Shown here one piece after another: positions 49,540 to 58,619 of a DNA stretch of 64,000 nt. The notes beneath the pieces were generated by a model that saw only the letters and a list, made by a program, of their open reading frames with translations, was not told where the DNA came from and did no database searches. A program made the position numbers and the translations under genes. The stretch spans positions 186,001 to 250,000 of the forward strand of contig NZ_JAIGNS010000003.1 in the NCBI RefSeq assembly GCF_019711615.1, in the 5' to 3' direction. The DNA comes from Qipengyuania intermedia (GTDB lineage: Bacteria; Pseudomonadota; Alphaproteobacteria; Sphingomonadales; Sphingomonadaceae). Position 1 is the stretch's first letter. Every line of letters starts with the position of its first letter.

Positions 49540-50474
49540 GCGTTCTCCTTCGCGAAATTCTCGAGATCTTCCATGGTGACGAGGCTGATCGTAGTCGCCT
49601 CCTTGTCGATGCGGCCGACCATCGGTCCTAGCACCTTGCCGCCGAGTTCGACGAAGCGTTCCACGCCCGCCTCACGCATGGCGATCACACTTTCGCGCCA
49701 GCGAACGCGGCCCGTGACCTGTTCGACCAGCAGGCGCTGTTCTTCGGCGGGGTCCGTGACACGCGACGCCGTGACATTAGCGAACAGGGGCACCGAGAAA
49801 GCCGAAGGCGAGTTCTCTTCCAGCGCCAGCTTCATGCGCTGTGCGGCAGGTTCCATCAGCGAGCAGTGAAAGGGCGCGGATACCGGCAGTTTGATGCCGC
49901 GCTTGATCCCGTGCTCCTTCGCCAGTTCGATCGCGCGATCGATGGCTTCTGCGTGACCGGAAATCACGACCTGCGTCGGATCATTGTCATTGGCGACTTC
50001 GCACACCTGCCCTTCCGCCGCGGCTTCTGCCAGTGCGGTCGCTTTCTCGATATCGGCACCGAGCAGGGCCGCCATCGCGCCGACGCCGATGGGCACGGCA
50101 TCCTGCATGGCGATACCGCGCAGGCGGAGCAGTTTTGCGGTCTCGGCAAGGCCGAACGCGCCTGCGGCACACAGCGCGGAGTATTCGCCCAGCGAATGGC
50201 CTGCAACGCAACTCGCCTTATCCGCCAACAAAACGCCGAACTCCTTTTCCAAGACGCGCAAGGTAGCGATCGAGTTTGCCATGATGGCCGGCTGTGCATT
50301 CGAAGTAAGCGTTAGCTCGCCTTCAGGGCCGTCCCGCATAACGGAAGACAGTTTTTGGTTCAGCGCGTCATCGACTTCTTCGAAGACTTCGCGTGCGTGG
50401 GTGCTGGCATCGGACAGTTCCGTGCCCATGCCGACCTTCTGGCTTCCCTGACCGGGGAAAATGAATGCAGTCAT
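49536..50474 (-). CDS. fabD: malonyl-CoA:ACP transacylase
   Basis: A 312-residue malonyl transferase that loads malonyl onto acyl carrier protein. FIFPGQGSQKVGMG starts the protein, the active Ser lies in VAGHSLGEYSAL, and the conserved His in VSAPFHCSLMEPA. FANVTA and the QVTGRVRWRESV stretch are standard. AGGAGAG lies 7 bases before ATG 50474. It forms a coupled pair with fabG. Confidence 0.97.
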   Translation of the reverse strand: MTAFIFPGQGSQKVGMGTELSDASTHAREVFEEVDDALNQKLSSVMRDGPEGELTLTSNAQPAIMANSIATLRVLEKEFGVLLADKASCVAGHSLGEYSALCAAGAFGLAETAKLLRLRGIAMQDAVPIGVGAMAALLGADIEKATALAEAAAEGQVCEVANDNDPTQVVISGHAEAIDRAIELAKEHGIKRGIKLPVSAPFHCSLMEPAAQRMKLALEENSPSAFSVPLFANVTASRVTDPAEEQRLLVEQVTGRVRWRESVIAMREAGVERFVELGGKVLGPMVGRIDKEATTISLVTMEDLENFAKENA

Positions 50475-50499
50475 GTTTCTCTCCTGTTGGGAGCGGCGC

Positions 50500-51351
50500 T
50501 TAGGCGCGCGGGGGCCGTCCCTCAAGACCGAAAGGCACGATCTTGTTGGCAGAGGAATGCCCGACCTCCGCCCGGCCGAGGTAGGGAATGCCGCTACGGC
50601 GACACCAGTCTTCGACGATTTCCTGCGCACTCGCCCCGAACGACCGATCGTTTTCGGGAACCGCCGTAACCTCGCCCAGCCTGATTCCCGCAATGTCACC
50701 GATCTGGGCGGTCACATGAAAGAGCAGGCGGTCGATGGCGTACTCGTACTCACCGACTTCCTCGATTAGCAGTTCGTGTCCCGTCAGATCCGGCATGAGC
50801 GGAGTGCCGACCAGCATGGCCAGCGTGTAAAGATTGAAGGCGGCTACCGGACGGGCCGAGAGAGATGGCTCCAACCCCTCCGAGTTTCCGGACAGGTAGG
50901 CCAGCACACGGCGAATGGCAGCCTCGCCTCCCACGCGCTTGATATCCACCGGCATGGGCGCATGGACCGGCTTGCCGATGCCGGCGCGATAAAGCGCACC
51001 CAGCAGCGTCCCGCAGTCGGAATAGCCCAGGAACGGCTTGTTCTTCGCAGGATCACCAGCCTGTTCGAGGAATTCAGCCGCGATCCGGTTCGAGCCATAT
51101 CCGCCCTTGGCAAACCACACCGCGTCGGTGCTGGCGTCGTTCGCACAATCGAGCAGCGCTGCAAGGCGCGTGTGGTCGGAGCCCGCGAAATGGCCTTCCT
51201 CGACGAAGCACTGCTCGTGGAAATGTAACTCTAGGTCGGGGAATTCGTCTTTCGCGAGCCTGCTTACGGCCTGCGCATATTCGCGATTCAGCGGGGTCGC
51301 GGGGGCGCAAATGGCCACTTTTCGGATCGGACGGTGCACATCTGCGGTCAT
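50500..51351 (-). CDS. ldcA: LD-carboxypeptidase (S66, LdcA type)
   Basis: A 283-residue cytoplasmic serine peptidase of family S66, which removes the terminal D-Ala from murein tetrapeptides during recycling. The region with VWFAKGGYGSNRI and FLGYSDCGTLLGALY holds the Ser; Glu is in LLIEEVGEYEYAIDRLLFH and His in EVGHSSANKIVPFG. ATG 51351 (MTADVH) was preferred to an upstream ATG at 51381 for AGCAGG just before it. It is divergent from a MurC/Mpl-like ligase 42 bases away, which would use the tripeptide product, so the two probably form a recycling pair. Confidence 0.88.
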   Translation of the reverse strand: MTADVHRPIRKVAICAPATPLNREYAQAVSRLAKDEFPDLELHFHEQCFVEEGHFAGSDHTRLAALLDCANDASTDAVWFAKGGYGSNRIAAEFLEQAGDPAKNKPFLGYSDCGTLLGALYRAGIGKPVHAPMPVDIKRVGGEAAIRRVLAYLSGNSEGLEPSLSARPVAAFNLYTLAMLVGTPLMPDLTGHELLIEEVGEYEYAIDRLLFHVTAQIGDIAGIRLGEVTAVPENDRSFGASAQEIVEDWCRRSGIPYLGRAEVGHSSANKIVPFGLEGRPPRA

Positions 51352-51393
51352 GCCTGCTTGTCTTGGCGGCTGCAACTGCATAGCGAGGCTGGA

Positions 51394-52821
51394 ATGAGCG
51401 ACTTCCCCAGCCCCGACGAACTTTTCGCACGCCCGTTCTTCTTCGTCGGCATCGGCGGATCAGGGATGCTTCCGCTTGCGCAAATCCTCAAGGGGCGCGG
51501 CTGCAAGGTAGCCGGATCCGACCGCAGCTTCGACCAGGGTCGTACCCCCGATAAGTTCGCCGCCCTCGAAAAGCAGGGTTTCGAACTACACCCGCAGGAC
51601 GGCAGCGGGATTGTTTCGAGCGACCAGATTGTCGTCGCTTCTGCCGCGATCGAAGACAGTGTTCCCGAGATCAAACAGGCAAACGATCTTGGTTGCCTGC
51701 GCCTCACGCGAGCCGAACTCAACTCGATCCTCTTCAACACCAGCGGTGCTGGCCTTGCCGTGGCGGGGACCAGCGGCAAATCGACCGTGACGGGCATGCT
51801 GGGCTGGATTCTTGAGGCGACCGGACGCGCGCCCACGGTCATGAATGGCGCGGTGATGAAGAATTTCGTCTCGCCGGAGCGTCCCTTCGCCAGTTCTGTC
51901 GTCGGCTCGCAGAGCCTTTATGTGAGCGAAGTGGACGAGAGCGACGGGTCCATCGCGCTCTACAAGCCGGCAGTCGGTATCCTTCTCAATGTCTCGCTCG
52001 ATCACAAGAGCATGGAGGAATTGCGCCAGCTATTCGGCGACTACCTCTCGCGCAGCCGTATTGCCGTACTCAATGCGGACGATCCGGAAGCTCTCGCCCT
52101 GCTCCCTCACGCGAAAGAGGTCATCACCTTCGGGATCGATCAGGAAAAAGCGCAAATCGGCATTGAGCCGGGAAGCATCGCCGAGGGGCCTGTCCGGCAA
52201 GCCGCCATGGTCGTCGACCGGCATGACGGCAGCCAGCACGCGCTGCGATTGAACATGCCCGGTCGCCACAATCTCTCGAACGCCCTTGCGGCGATTGCCG
52301 GCGCGGCCGCAGCCGGTGTGCCCGTCGCAGAAGCCGTCCAGGCGCTGGCCGGTTTCGACGGACTGGCCCGGCGTTTCGACATTGTGGGCACCACGCACGC
52401 CGCCATTACCGTCATCGACGACTTTGGCCACAACCCCGAAAAATGTGCAGCGACGCTGAAGACCCTGAAGGCCCACGACGGCCGTGTGCTCGCCTTTTTC
52501 CAGCCCCACGGATATGGTCCCTTGCGCCAGATGGGCGCTGAATTGGCCGAGACCTTCATCGACGTCATGGGCGCAGACGATCGCGTAATCTTTTCAGACC
52601 CCGTCTATTTCGGCGGGACTGTCGACCGCAGCGAGGGGAGCGAGCGGATCGTGAAACTCATCGCCGAGGGCGGCGCAAGGGCCGAACACGTGCCGTCGCG
52701 CAAGGATGTCGAGGACCGCCTGGTGTCGCTCGCCCGTCCCGGTGACCGGATCGTGATCATGGGCGCGCGCGACGACACGCTGAGCGAATTTGCGCAGCGG
52801 ATTTTCCAGCGCCTGTCGTGA
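51394..52821 (+). CDS. Mur ligase, MurC/Mpl-like
   Basis: A 475-residue Mur ligase with the MurC/Mpl domain order: N-terminal UDP-sugar binding VGIGGSGMLPLAQIL, ATP-binding AGTSGKSTVTGML (about 123-135), the central SEVDESDGSIAL, and the C-terminal domain with DDFGHNPEKCAATL and FFQPHGYGPL. The ATP loop has Ser-Gly-Lys-Ser-Thr in place of the usual His-Gly-Lys-Thr-Thr. Position opposite an LD-carboxypeptidase suggests a murein tripeptide ligase (Mpl role) rather than the essential MurC, which would normally sit in the division and cell wall cluster. GAGG precedes the ATG by 5 bases. The exact added substrate is inferred. Confidence 0.82.
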   Translation: MSDFPSPDELFARPFFFVGIGGSGMLPLAQILKGRGCKVAGSDRSFDQGRTPDKFAALEKQGFELHPQDGSGIVSSDQIVVASAAIEDSVPEIKQANDLGCLRLTRAELNSILFNTSGAGLAVAGTSGKSTVTGMLGWILEATGRAPTVMNGAVMKNFVSPERPFASSVVGSQSLYVSEVDESDGSIALYKPAVGILLNVSLDHKSMEELRQLFGDYLSRSRIAVLNADDPEALALLPHAKEVITFGIDQEKAQIGIEPGSIAEGPVRQAAMVVDRHDGSQHALRLNMPGRHNLSNALAAIAGAAAAGVPVAEAVQALAGFDGLARRFDIVGTTHAAITVIDDFGHNPEKCAATLKTLKAHDGRVLAFFQPHGYGPLRQMGAELAETFIDVMGADDRVIFSDPVYFGGTVDRSEGSERIVKLIAEGGARAEHVPSRKDVEDRLVSLARPGDRIVIMGARDDTLSEFAQRIFQRLS

Positions 52822-52825
52822 TTGA

Positions 52826-53788
52826 TCAGTGGGCTTCAGCGCCCTCGCCCACGCCGTGACCCATCTTGAAGACCTTGTGCAGCAGGATCACGATCACGAA
52901 GCCCAGGCCAAGGCCGACAAGCGCCGAGATCGCGGCGTAGGTCGCCCATCCAAGCAGACCTGACAACCCTCCGGTGACCGTCTCGACAGCGTGCTGGACT
53001 CCATGCGCCCAGTCCGACGGGCCGTGAAGGCCGAGCTCGTGCAGGCCATGCAGGATGATCCCTCCGCCGACCCACAGCATGGCAATGGTCCCGATGAATG
53101 AGAGTGCCGTGAGGATGTAAGGTACCGAACGCACCAGGAAACACCCGAAATTCTTTGCCGCCTGAGAACTCCGCTCCGAAAGGTGCAACCCGATATCGTC
53201 GAGCTTCACGATGATCGCTACAGCGCCGTAAACGAACAGCGTAACCGCGATGCCAACGATTGCCAGAACACCAGCCCGCACGAAAAAGTCTTCCGACGCC
53301 ACTTCGTTGAGGGTGATCGCCATGATCTCGGCCGACAGGATGAGGTCCGTCCTGATCGCCCCTGCGACGCGCTGATTCTCGAACGCGACGGGATCGACAA
53401 TTTCGTCCTCGAGTGTCTTGCCGTGCTTCTCGCCGCCGAGCTTCTCCATGACCTTTTCGGCACCTTCATAGGAAAGGTAAGCCCCTCCCAGCATCAGGAT
53501 GAAGATAATAGCTGAGGGCAGCAGCCAGCTGAGTATCAGGGCGCCTGGAAGAAGGAACAGAAGCTTGTTCTTCAGCGACCCTTTGGTGATTTTCCAGATG
53601 ATCGGCAGTTCGCGGGCCGGACTGAGGCCAGTGACGTAAGAAGGCGTCACAGCGGCATCGTCGATAATCACACCAGCGGTTTTCGTCCCGGCCCTGCTCG
53701 CAGCGACGGTGATGTCGTCCACTGATGCGGTGGCCGCCCGCGCAATTACCGAAACGTCGTCCAAAAGCGCTACAAGTCCGCCGGGCAC
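52826..53788 (-). CDS. DUF808-family membrane protein
   Basis: A 320-residue inner membrane protein of DUF808 (YedI type). The start GGLVALLDDVSVIARAA and the following AGVIIDDAAVTP are family marks. About six helices follow (for example 87-115, 170-200, 222-245 and 285-305). The function is unknown. GTG at 53788 has AGGAGA 7 bases upstream and gives the conserved N-terminus; the longer frame to 53869 adds non-homologous residues. The gene converges with the Mur ligase gene 4 bases away. Confidence 0.9.
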   Translation of the reverse strand: MPGGLVALLDDVSVIARAATASVDDITVAASRAGTKTAGVIIDDAAVTPSYVTGLSPARELPIIWKITKGSLKNKLLFLLPGALILSWLLPSAIIFILMLGGAYLSYEGAEKVMEKLGGEKHGKTLEDEIVDPVAFENQRVAGAIRTDLILSAEIMAITLNEVASEDFFVRAGVLAIVGIAVTLFVYGAVAIIVKLDDIGLHLSERSSQAAKNFGCFLVRSVPYILTALSFIGTIAMLWVGGGIILHGLHELGLHGPSDWAHGVQHAVETVTGGLSGLLGWATYAAISALVGLGLGFVIVILLHKVFKMGHGVGEGAEAH

Positions 53789-53863
53789 GCAAAATCTCCT
53801 GTGTTTCCACTGCCAACGGCCCCCTGCCGTGCACGTTCCACCTGCGCAAGAGGACAGTTTGCC

Positions 53864-53891
53864 TTGCATTCGCGCAGAATCCGGCTATGTG
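53864..53891 (+). promoter_or_regulatory. candidate rpsF operon promoter
   Basis: TTGCAT (53864-53869) and TATGTG (53886-53891), 16 bases apart, lie about 100 bases before rpsF. The leader between holds GC-rich dyads that could be an S6-S18 autoregulatory site, but I could not identify the known motif. Confidence 0.4.
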
Positions 53892-53993
53892 CGCGCATCC
53901 CTCGCTTCCGGGCGAAGGAAAGAAGAAAGCCGGAGGGGCCCCGCAATCCCGCGGACAAGCCAGCGATCGGCCGACAGTTGAAAGGACAAGGGC

Positions 53994-54359
53994 ATGGCTC
54001 TCTACGAGCATGTTTTCTTGGCGCGACAGGACCTGAGCCAGGCTCAGGTTGACCAGCTCGCAGCCACGGCGACCGAAATCGTCGAAAATAACGAAGGCAA
54101 GGTCACCAAGACCGAGACCTGGGGCCTCAAGAGCCTCGCATACAAGATCGACCGCAACCGCAAGGCGCATTTCGTAATGCTCAACATCGAGGGCCCCGGC
54201 TCCGTTGTTGCAGAACTCGAACGCCAGACGCGCATCAACGAAGACGTCATCCGTTACATGACCATCCGTGTCGACGAACACGAGGAAGGTCCGTCGGTAA
54301 TGATGCGCAAGAACGAGCGCGATTCCAAGAAGCGCCGCGAACGCGAGGAGCGTAACTGA
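53994..54359 (+). CDS. rpsF: 30S ribosomal protein S6
   Basis: A 121-residue small-subunit protein that pairs with S18 on the central domain of 16S r[22 protein letters not shown] and [12 protein letters not shown] are typical, and [14 protein letters not shown] as well. The basic, charged tail EERN replaces the poly-Glu seen in E. coli. AAAGGACAAGGGC precedes the ATG. Its stop overlaps the rpsR start by one base (TGATG), so translation is coupled. Confidence 0.97.
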   Translation: MALYEHVFLARQDLSQAQVDQLAATATEIVENNEGKVTKTETWGLKSLAYKIDRNRKAHFVMLNIEGPGSVVAELERQTRINEDVIRYMTIRVDEHEEGPSVMMRKNERDSKKRREREERN

Positions 54360-54583
54360 TGGCCCGTCCGTTTTTCCGCCGCCGCAAGTCTTGCCCGTTC
54401 GCTGGCAAGAATGCCCCCGCGATCGACTACAAGGACGTTCGCCTCCTCCAGGGCTTCATGTCCGAGCGTGGCAAGATCGTCCCCAGCCGCATCACCGCCG
54501 TCAGCGCGAAGAAGCAGCGTGAACTCGCCAAGGCGATCAAGCGCGCACGCCACATCGGCCTGCTTCCGTACATCGTGAAGTAA
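54359..54583 (+). CDS. rpsR: 30S ribosomal protein S18
   Basis: A 74-residue protein with the S18 signature RRRKSCPF, then [19 protein letters not shown] and the end [15 protein letters not shown]. It binds next to S6. One Cys remains in the RKSCPF stretch. Twelve bases separate it from rplI, with GGAG before that start. Confidence 0.98.
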   Translation: MARPFFRRRKSCPFAGKNAPAIDYKDVRLLQGFMSERGKIVPSRITAVSAKKQRELAKAIKRARHIGLLPYIVK

Positions 54584-54595
54584 GGAGCAGAGACC

Positions 54596-55264
54596 ATGGA
54601 TATCATTCTCCTCCAGCGCATCGAAAAGCTCGGCACGATCGGTGACGTCGTCACCGTGAAGGACGGCTACGCGCGCAACTTCCTCCTTCCGCAGAAGAAG
54701 GCCCTTCGTGCCAATGCTGCGAACAAGAAGGTCTTCGAAGCCAACCGCGAACGCCTCGAGAAGGAAAACGCCGAACGCCGCGCCGAAGCCGAAAAGGCCG
54801 GTGAAAAGGTCGACGGCGTCGAAGTCGTGCTGATCCGCGCCGCTTCGAACGCAGGCCAGCTGTACGGTTCGGTCAACGTTCGCGACATCGTGAACGGCCT
54901 TTCCGACAAGGGTCACGAGATCGACAAGAAGCAGGTCATCATGGGCAACCCGATCAAGACGATCGGCATGCATGACGTGCGCATCGACCTCCACCCCGAG
55001 GTTTCCGTCACCGTGAAGGCGAACGTCGCCCGCTCGGACGACGAAGCCGAACTGCAGAGCCAGGGCGTCGACGTGCTCGCGCAGATGTTCGAAGACGAAC
55101 AGCGCGAAATCGAAGAGCAGGCCGAAGCCAACCGCATCGACACGGGCCTCGAGCCGGGTGAAATCCCCGCCGACATGCTCGAAGACGGCGTCAGCACCGA
55201 AGAAGGCACCAGCGAAAGCGAAGCCCTCATCGAAGCTACCAAGCCGGAAGGCGACGACGCGTAA
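54596..55264 (+). CDS. rplI: 50S ribosomal protein L9, with acidic C-terminal extension
   Basis: A 222-residue L9. Residues 1-148 are the standard protein ([36 protein letters not shown], and the C-terminal domain with [19 protein letters not shown]). Residues about 150-222 are an extra, strongly acidic, low-complexity tail ([20 protein letters not shown] end), longer than the usual 148-residue family. Similar tails occur in sphingomonad L9 proteins. It ends the rpsF-rpsR-rplI unit; a terminator follows. Confidence 0.97.
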   Translation: MDIILLQRIEKLGTIGDVVTVKDGYARNFLLPQKKALRANAANKKVFEANRERLEKENAERRAEAEKAGEKVDGVEVVLIRAASNAGQLYGSVNVRDIVNGLSDKGHEIDKKQVIMGNPIKTIGMHDVRIDLHPEVSVTVKANVARSDDEAELQSQGVDVLAQMFEDEQREIEEQAEANRIDTGLEPGEIPADMLEDGVSTEEGTSESEALIEATKPEGDDA

Positions 55265-55285
55265 GCGTATCGACCTCGAACAAAC

Positions 55286-55320
55286 AGGGCGCGGCGACTT
55301 CGGTCTCCGCGCCCTTTTTG
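55286..55320 (+). terminator. rho-independent terminator after rplI
   Basis: GGGCGCGG (55287-55294) pairs with CCGCGCCC (55307-55314), and TTTTTG follows. It ends the ribosomal protein operon. Confidence 0.9.
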
Positions 55321-55386
55321 TAACAGGCCCCTTCCTGTGGCAGGAGGTGTCATCAAAACAACAAGAAGCCAGGAGAAAATCCAGCC

Positions 55387-56826
55387 ATGGAATCAATCGA
55401 CCAGATCCTCGACAAGCTCGAAACCGTCTATGACGCGGCGATTACCCGCCTGCGGGAAGATGTGATCGCTTTCGGAAAGACCCGTGAACTGCCCGCCGCC
55501 GAACGGCGCAAGGACGGCAGCTACGCCTATCCCGAACTTCGCCTGCTGTTCCGTGGCGGCCAGATGCCGGAAGGCTCGAACCGCGCGTTCGGCCGGCTGA
55601 ACATGCCAGGACTCTACGCAACGACGGTTACCCGCCCCAGCCTCTTCCGCAATTACTTGCGCGAACAGCTCGAACTGATCGGATCGAATTACGAGATCGA
55701 AGTCGAGGTCGGCTCATCGCGCCAGGAAATCCCCTTCCCCTATGTCCTCGACGGCGAAGCAGGCGCGGTACTGGCGGGTATCGATCCCAACGAGATCGCT
55801 CGCCACTTCCCCTCCACCGACCTCGCCGATATCGGCGACGAACTAGCCGACGGGATCGAGCTGGAAAATCCGGACGATCCCATCCCGTTGTCGCTGTTCG
55901 ACGGCCTCCGCACCGACTTCAGCCTTGCAAGGCTTGCGCATTACACCGGGACTGACCCGCAGCATTTCCAACGGTTTATCCTGTTCACCAACTATCATCG
56001 CTATGTCGACGAATTCGTCGATTGGGCGGGGTCCCAACTGGGCAAGAACGGCTACACAGCGCTCGCGGGCGCCGGGGGTCTTATGATCACCGGAGCGACC
56101 GATAATGCACGAGGGCAGTTGTCCGACACGGCATGGCGTCGCCACCAGATGCCGGCCTACCACCTCGTGGGCGAGAACGGCGGCGGCATCACGCTGGTGA
56201 ATATCGGCGTCGGTCCTTCCAACGCGAAGACGATCTGCGATCACCTGGCGGTGATGCGCCCCGAAGCATGGCTTATGATCGGTCACTGCGGCGGCCTGCG
56301 CCCCAGCCAGAAGATCGGCGATTACGTGCTCGCCCATGCTTATCTGCGCGACGATCACGTGCTTGACCCGGTCCTCCCGCCGGAAATCCCCCTGCCCGCA
56401 ATCGCCGAAGTCCAGCAGGCGCTGGCCGAAGCGGCGGAGGCTGTCTCCGGCGAGCATGGCAGCGACCTCAAGAAACGCATGCGTACCGGCACCGTCGTCA
56501 CCACCGACGATCGGAACTGGGAGCTGCGATACACCCAGTCGGCAAAGCGCCTGAGCCTCAGCCGCGCAGTCGGCATCGACATGGAAAGCGCGACCATCTC
56601 GGCACAGGGCTACCGCTTCCGCGTCCCCTACGGCACGCTCCTATGCGTTTCGGACAAGCCGCTCCACGGCGAGATCAAGCTGCCCGGCCAGGCCAACAAG
56701 TTCTACGAGGAAGCCATCGCGGCCCACTTGCAGATCGGGGTCACCGCCTGCGACCTGCTGCGCCAGGAAGGCCCGAAACTGCACAGCCGCAAGCTGCGTG
56801 CCTTCAACGAGCCGCCCTTCAGGTAA
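55387..56826 (+). CDS. amn: AMP nucleosidase
   Basis: A 479-residue enzyme cleaving AMP to adenine and ribose 5-phosphate, controlling adenylate levels. The N-terminal regulatory domain contains SNRAFGRLNMPGLYATTVTR (cut as NRAFGRLNMPGLYATTVTR), RPSLFRNYLREQL and QEIPFPYVLDG. The C-terminal phosphorylase-like domain includes MIGHCGGLRPSQKIGDYVLA and the catalytic region GIDMESATISAQGYRFRVPY, then VSDKPLHGE. AGGAG lies 10 bases upstream of the ATG. Length matches the family (about 480). Confidence 0.96.
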   Translation: MESIDQILDKLETVYDAAITRLREDVIAFGKTRELPAAERRKDGSYAYPELRLLFRGGQMPEGSNRAFGRLNMPGLYATTVTRPSLFRNYLREQLELIGSNYEIEVEVGSSRQEIPFPYVLDGEAGAVLAGIDPNEIARHFPSTDLADIGDELADGIELENPDDPIPLSLFDGLRTDFSLARLAHYTGTDPQHFQRFILFTNYHRYVDEFVDWAGSQLGKNGYTALAGAGGLMITGATDNARGQLSDTAWRRHQMPAYHLVGENGGGITLVNIGVGPSNAKTICDHLAVMRPEAWLMIGHCGGLRPSQKIGDYVLAHAYLRDDHVLDPVLPPEIPLPAIAEVQQALAEAAEAVSGEHGSDLKKRMRTGTVVTTDDRNWELRYTQSAKRLSLSRAVGIDMESATISAQGYRFRVPYGTLLCVSDKPLHGEIKLPGQANKFYEEAIAAHLQIGVTACDLLRQEGPKLHSRKLRAFNEPPFR

Positions 56827-56837
56827 ATCTTGGCCTG

Positions 56838-57233
56838 TCAGGCGACGGCGGTCGCTTCGATTTCGATCATGAGAGCCGGATCGTAGAGTTCCTTCACCCC
56901 GAGCAGGGTGCTGCAAACCTGCGCTCCGGCTCCGACGTGAAACTTCACGATGTCCTCGGCCTTTTCCATGAACTGAGGCACATCGGTAGTGTAGAAGTTC
57001 AGCCGGACAAGGTTCGTCGCGTCCATCCCGGCCGACTTCAGCGCGTCGAGCAGGTTGCCCCACGCTGCCTCGTATTGAGCGACGAGATCGCCGGGATGCA
57101 TGGCGTTTCCGTCCGGATCGGAAGCAGTCTGGCCGGAAAGATAAAGCGTTCGCACCCCACCTCTCACCTCGACTGCGTGATTTAAACCGAAATGCGTAAG
57201 CCACTCGGTGGGATTATGAGTTGTCCGGTCCAT
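56838..57233 (-). CDS. RidA/YjgF-family protein
   Basis: A 131-residue protein of the RidA superfamily, whose best-known members deaminate reactive enamine/imine intermediates. LYLSGQTASDPDGNAMHPGD is the family start of the core, DLVAQYEAAWGNLLDALKSA is its helix, and the C-terminal LLGVKELYDPALMIEIEATA contains the conserved Glu. The usual active-site Arg of canonical RidA (R105 in SRVAV-type contexts) is not evident; the stretch VCSTLLGV stands there. It may therefore be a non-canonical subgroup. It is the last gene of the M2-peptidase/RimB/RimK run. Confidence 0.88.
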   Translation of the reverse strand: MDRTTHNPTEWLTHFGLNHAVEVRGGVRTLYLSGQTASDPDGNAMHPGDLVAQYEAAWGNLLDALKSAGMDATNLVRLNFYTTDVPQFMEKAEDIVKFHVGAGAQVCSTLLGVKELYDPALMIEIEATAVA

Positions 57234-57255
57234 CGAACCTCCAGCTAGTTTAGCG

Positions 57256-58161
57256 CTAACCCTTACCCTTCGTTTTCGTTTTCCCGACCTTTGCGTTGGC
57301 CGCCATGTAATCGATGATCATCCCGGCGATGTCCTTGCCGGTGGCATTCTCGATGCCTTCGAGGCCTGGCGAGGAGTTCACCTCCATGATGACCGGCCCA
57401 TGATTGCTGCGCAGCATGTCGACACCGCACACATTCAGCCCCATGCGCTTGGCGGCGCTAACCGCTGTCGAGCGTTCTGCCGGCGTGATCTTGATCAGCT
57501 CTGCGCTGCCGCCACGGTGGAGGTTGCTGCGGAAGTCGTCCGCTGCGCCGGTTCGCTTCATCGCGGCGACGACCTTGCCGCCGACCACCAGCGCACGAAT
57601 GTCGGTCCCGCCTGCTTCCTTGATGAATTCCTGGACGAGGATGTTCACATTGGCGCCGCGGAAGGCCTCGATAACCGACTTCGCCGAGGACATGGTCTCG
57701 GCAAGTACGACACCAATGCCCTGGGTGCCTTCGAGAAGCTTGATGACCACGGGCGGGCCTTTCACCGCCTTGATGATCTCCTCGGCTTGCTTTGGATCAT
57801 TGGCATAGGCCGTCAGCGGCAGGCCGAGGCCGTGCTTGGCGAGAATTTGCATGGAGCGCAGCTTGTCGCGACTGCGGCCGATGGCGACGCTTTCGTTGAG
57901 CGGCCAGCAGCCTCGCATCTCGAACTGGCGCAGGATCGCGAGCCCGTAATTCGTGATCGAGGCCCCGATCCGCGGGATGACCGCATCGTAGCCGGTGCAT
58001 GCCTCGCCGTTGTAATACACTTCAGGCCGATGGCTCGCGATATGGACCGTGCAGCGCGTGGTGTTGAGGATATCGAGTTCGTGCCCGCGCTCTTCAGCCG
58101 CCTGCTTCAGACGCTTGTGCGAATAGAGATTGGGATTACGCGCAAGCATGGCGATTTTCAT
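57256..58161 (-). CDS. rimK: RimK-type ATP-grasp glutamate ligase
   Basis: A 301-residue ATP-grasp ligase. In E. coli RimK adds Glu residues to ribosomal protein S6. [17 protein letters not shown] starts the protein; [19 protein letters not shown] is the ATP-binding loop, and [26 protein letters not shown] holds the Glu/Asn metal site (quoted in part: [15 protein letters not shown]). ATG at 58161 overlaps the RimB stop as ATGA. rpsF, whose product may be the substrate, lies 4 kb away in this window. The KTKTKGKG tail is basic. Confidence 0.93.
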   Translation of the reverse strand: MKIAMLARNPNLYSHKRLKQAAEERGHELDILNTTRCTVHIASHRPEVYYNGEACTGYDAVIPRIGASITNYGLAILRQFEMRGCWPLNESVAIGRSRDKLRSMQILAKHGLGLPLTAYANDPKQAEEIIKAVKGPPVVIKLLEGTQGIGVVLAETMSSAKSVIEAFRGANVNILVQEFIKEAGGTDIRALVVGGKVVAAMKRTGAADDFRSNLHRGGSAELIKITPAERSTAVSAAKRMGLNVCGVDMLRSNHGPVIMEVNSSPGLEGIENATGKDIAGMIIDYMAANAKVGKTKTKGKG

Positions 58162-58619
58162 GGTTTGTGGCCTTTCTTGACCTTCATTTCGGGCGTCTGG
58201 AGCCAGGAATATCCTGAATCTACGACAAATCTACGACGCAGGGAGGAACGACCGATCAGCATCGGGAATTTCATGTCCGACCTGTCGGCCAGGCTGATCT
58301 CCGCGCGAAACTTGATGTCGCCGATCTTCAGCGGTGTCTTGATGACGTAACGATACTGCGTCTCGCCATTGGAGCTGGTGATACCGCGAATGTCGACATG
58401 CACTGCCTCGCATATCTGGCGCACATGCGGTCTTTCGAAATCGACCGCGAAACGGACGTATTTTTCGCCGTCACGTTCGAACTCGTCGAGCACCACTCCG
58501 TGCAAGGACGAAGTGCGCGCTCCGGTATCGATCTTCGCGGGAATACCCCGCAGACCCAGTTCGGGCAGGTGAACCAGTTCGCGCCACCCCACCACGGGCA
58601 ATACCTTGTTTTCACTCAT
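58158..58619 (-). CDS. rimB: RimB/RloA-type retropepsin-like protease (PF05618)
   Basis: A 153-residue protein of the putative ATP-dependent zinc protease family now recognised as retropepsin-like. [16 protein letters not shown] is followed by the aspartic signature [13 protein letters not shown] and, near the end, [16 protein letters not shown], the hydrophobic-Gly loop of a retropepsin. In some bacteria RimB trims Glu residues added by RimK, giving reversible S6 modification. The rimB-rimK order with overlapping stop and start codons supports that role. ATG at 58619 overlaps the propeller gene's region as ATGA. Confidence 0.88.
   Translation of the reverse strand: MSENKVLPVVGWRELVHLPELGLRGIPAKIDTGARTSSLHGVVLDEFERDGEKYVRFAVDFERPHVRQICEAVHVDIRGITSSNGETQYRYVIKTPLKIGDIKFRAEISLADRSDMKFPMLIGRSSLRRRFVVDSGYSWLQTPEMKVKKGHKP

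Noticed and set aside
53892..53993. An S6-S18 autoregulatory RNA motif in the rpsF leader
   Set aside because: GC-rich dyads are present but I could not match the known motif by eye.
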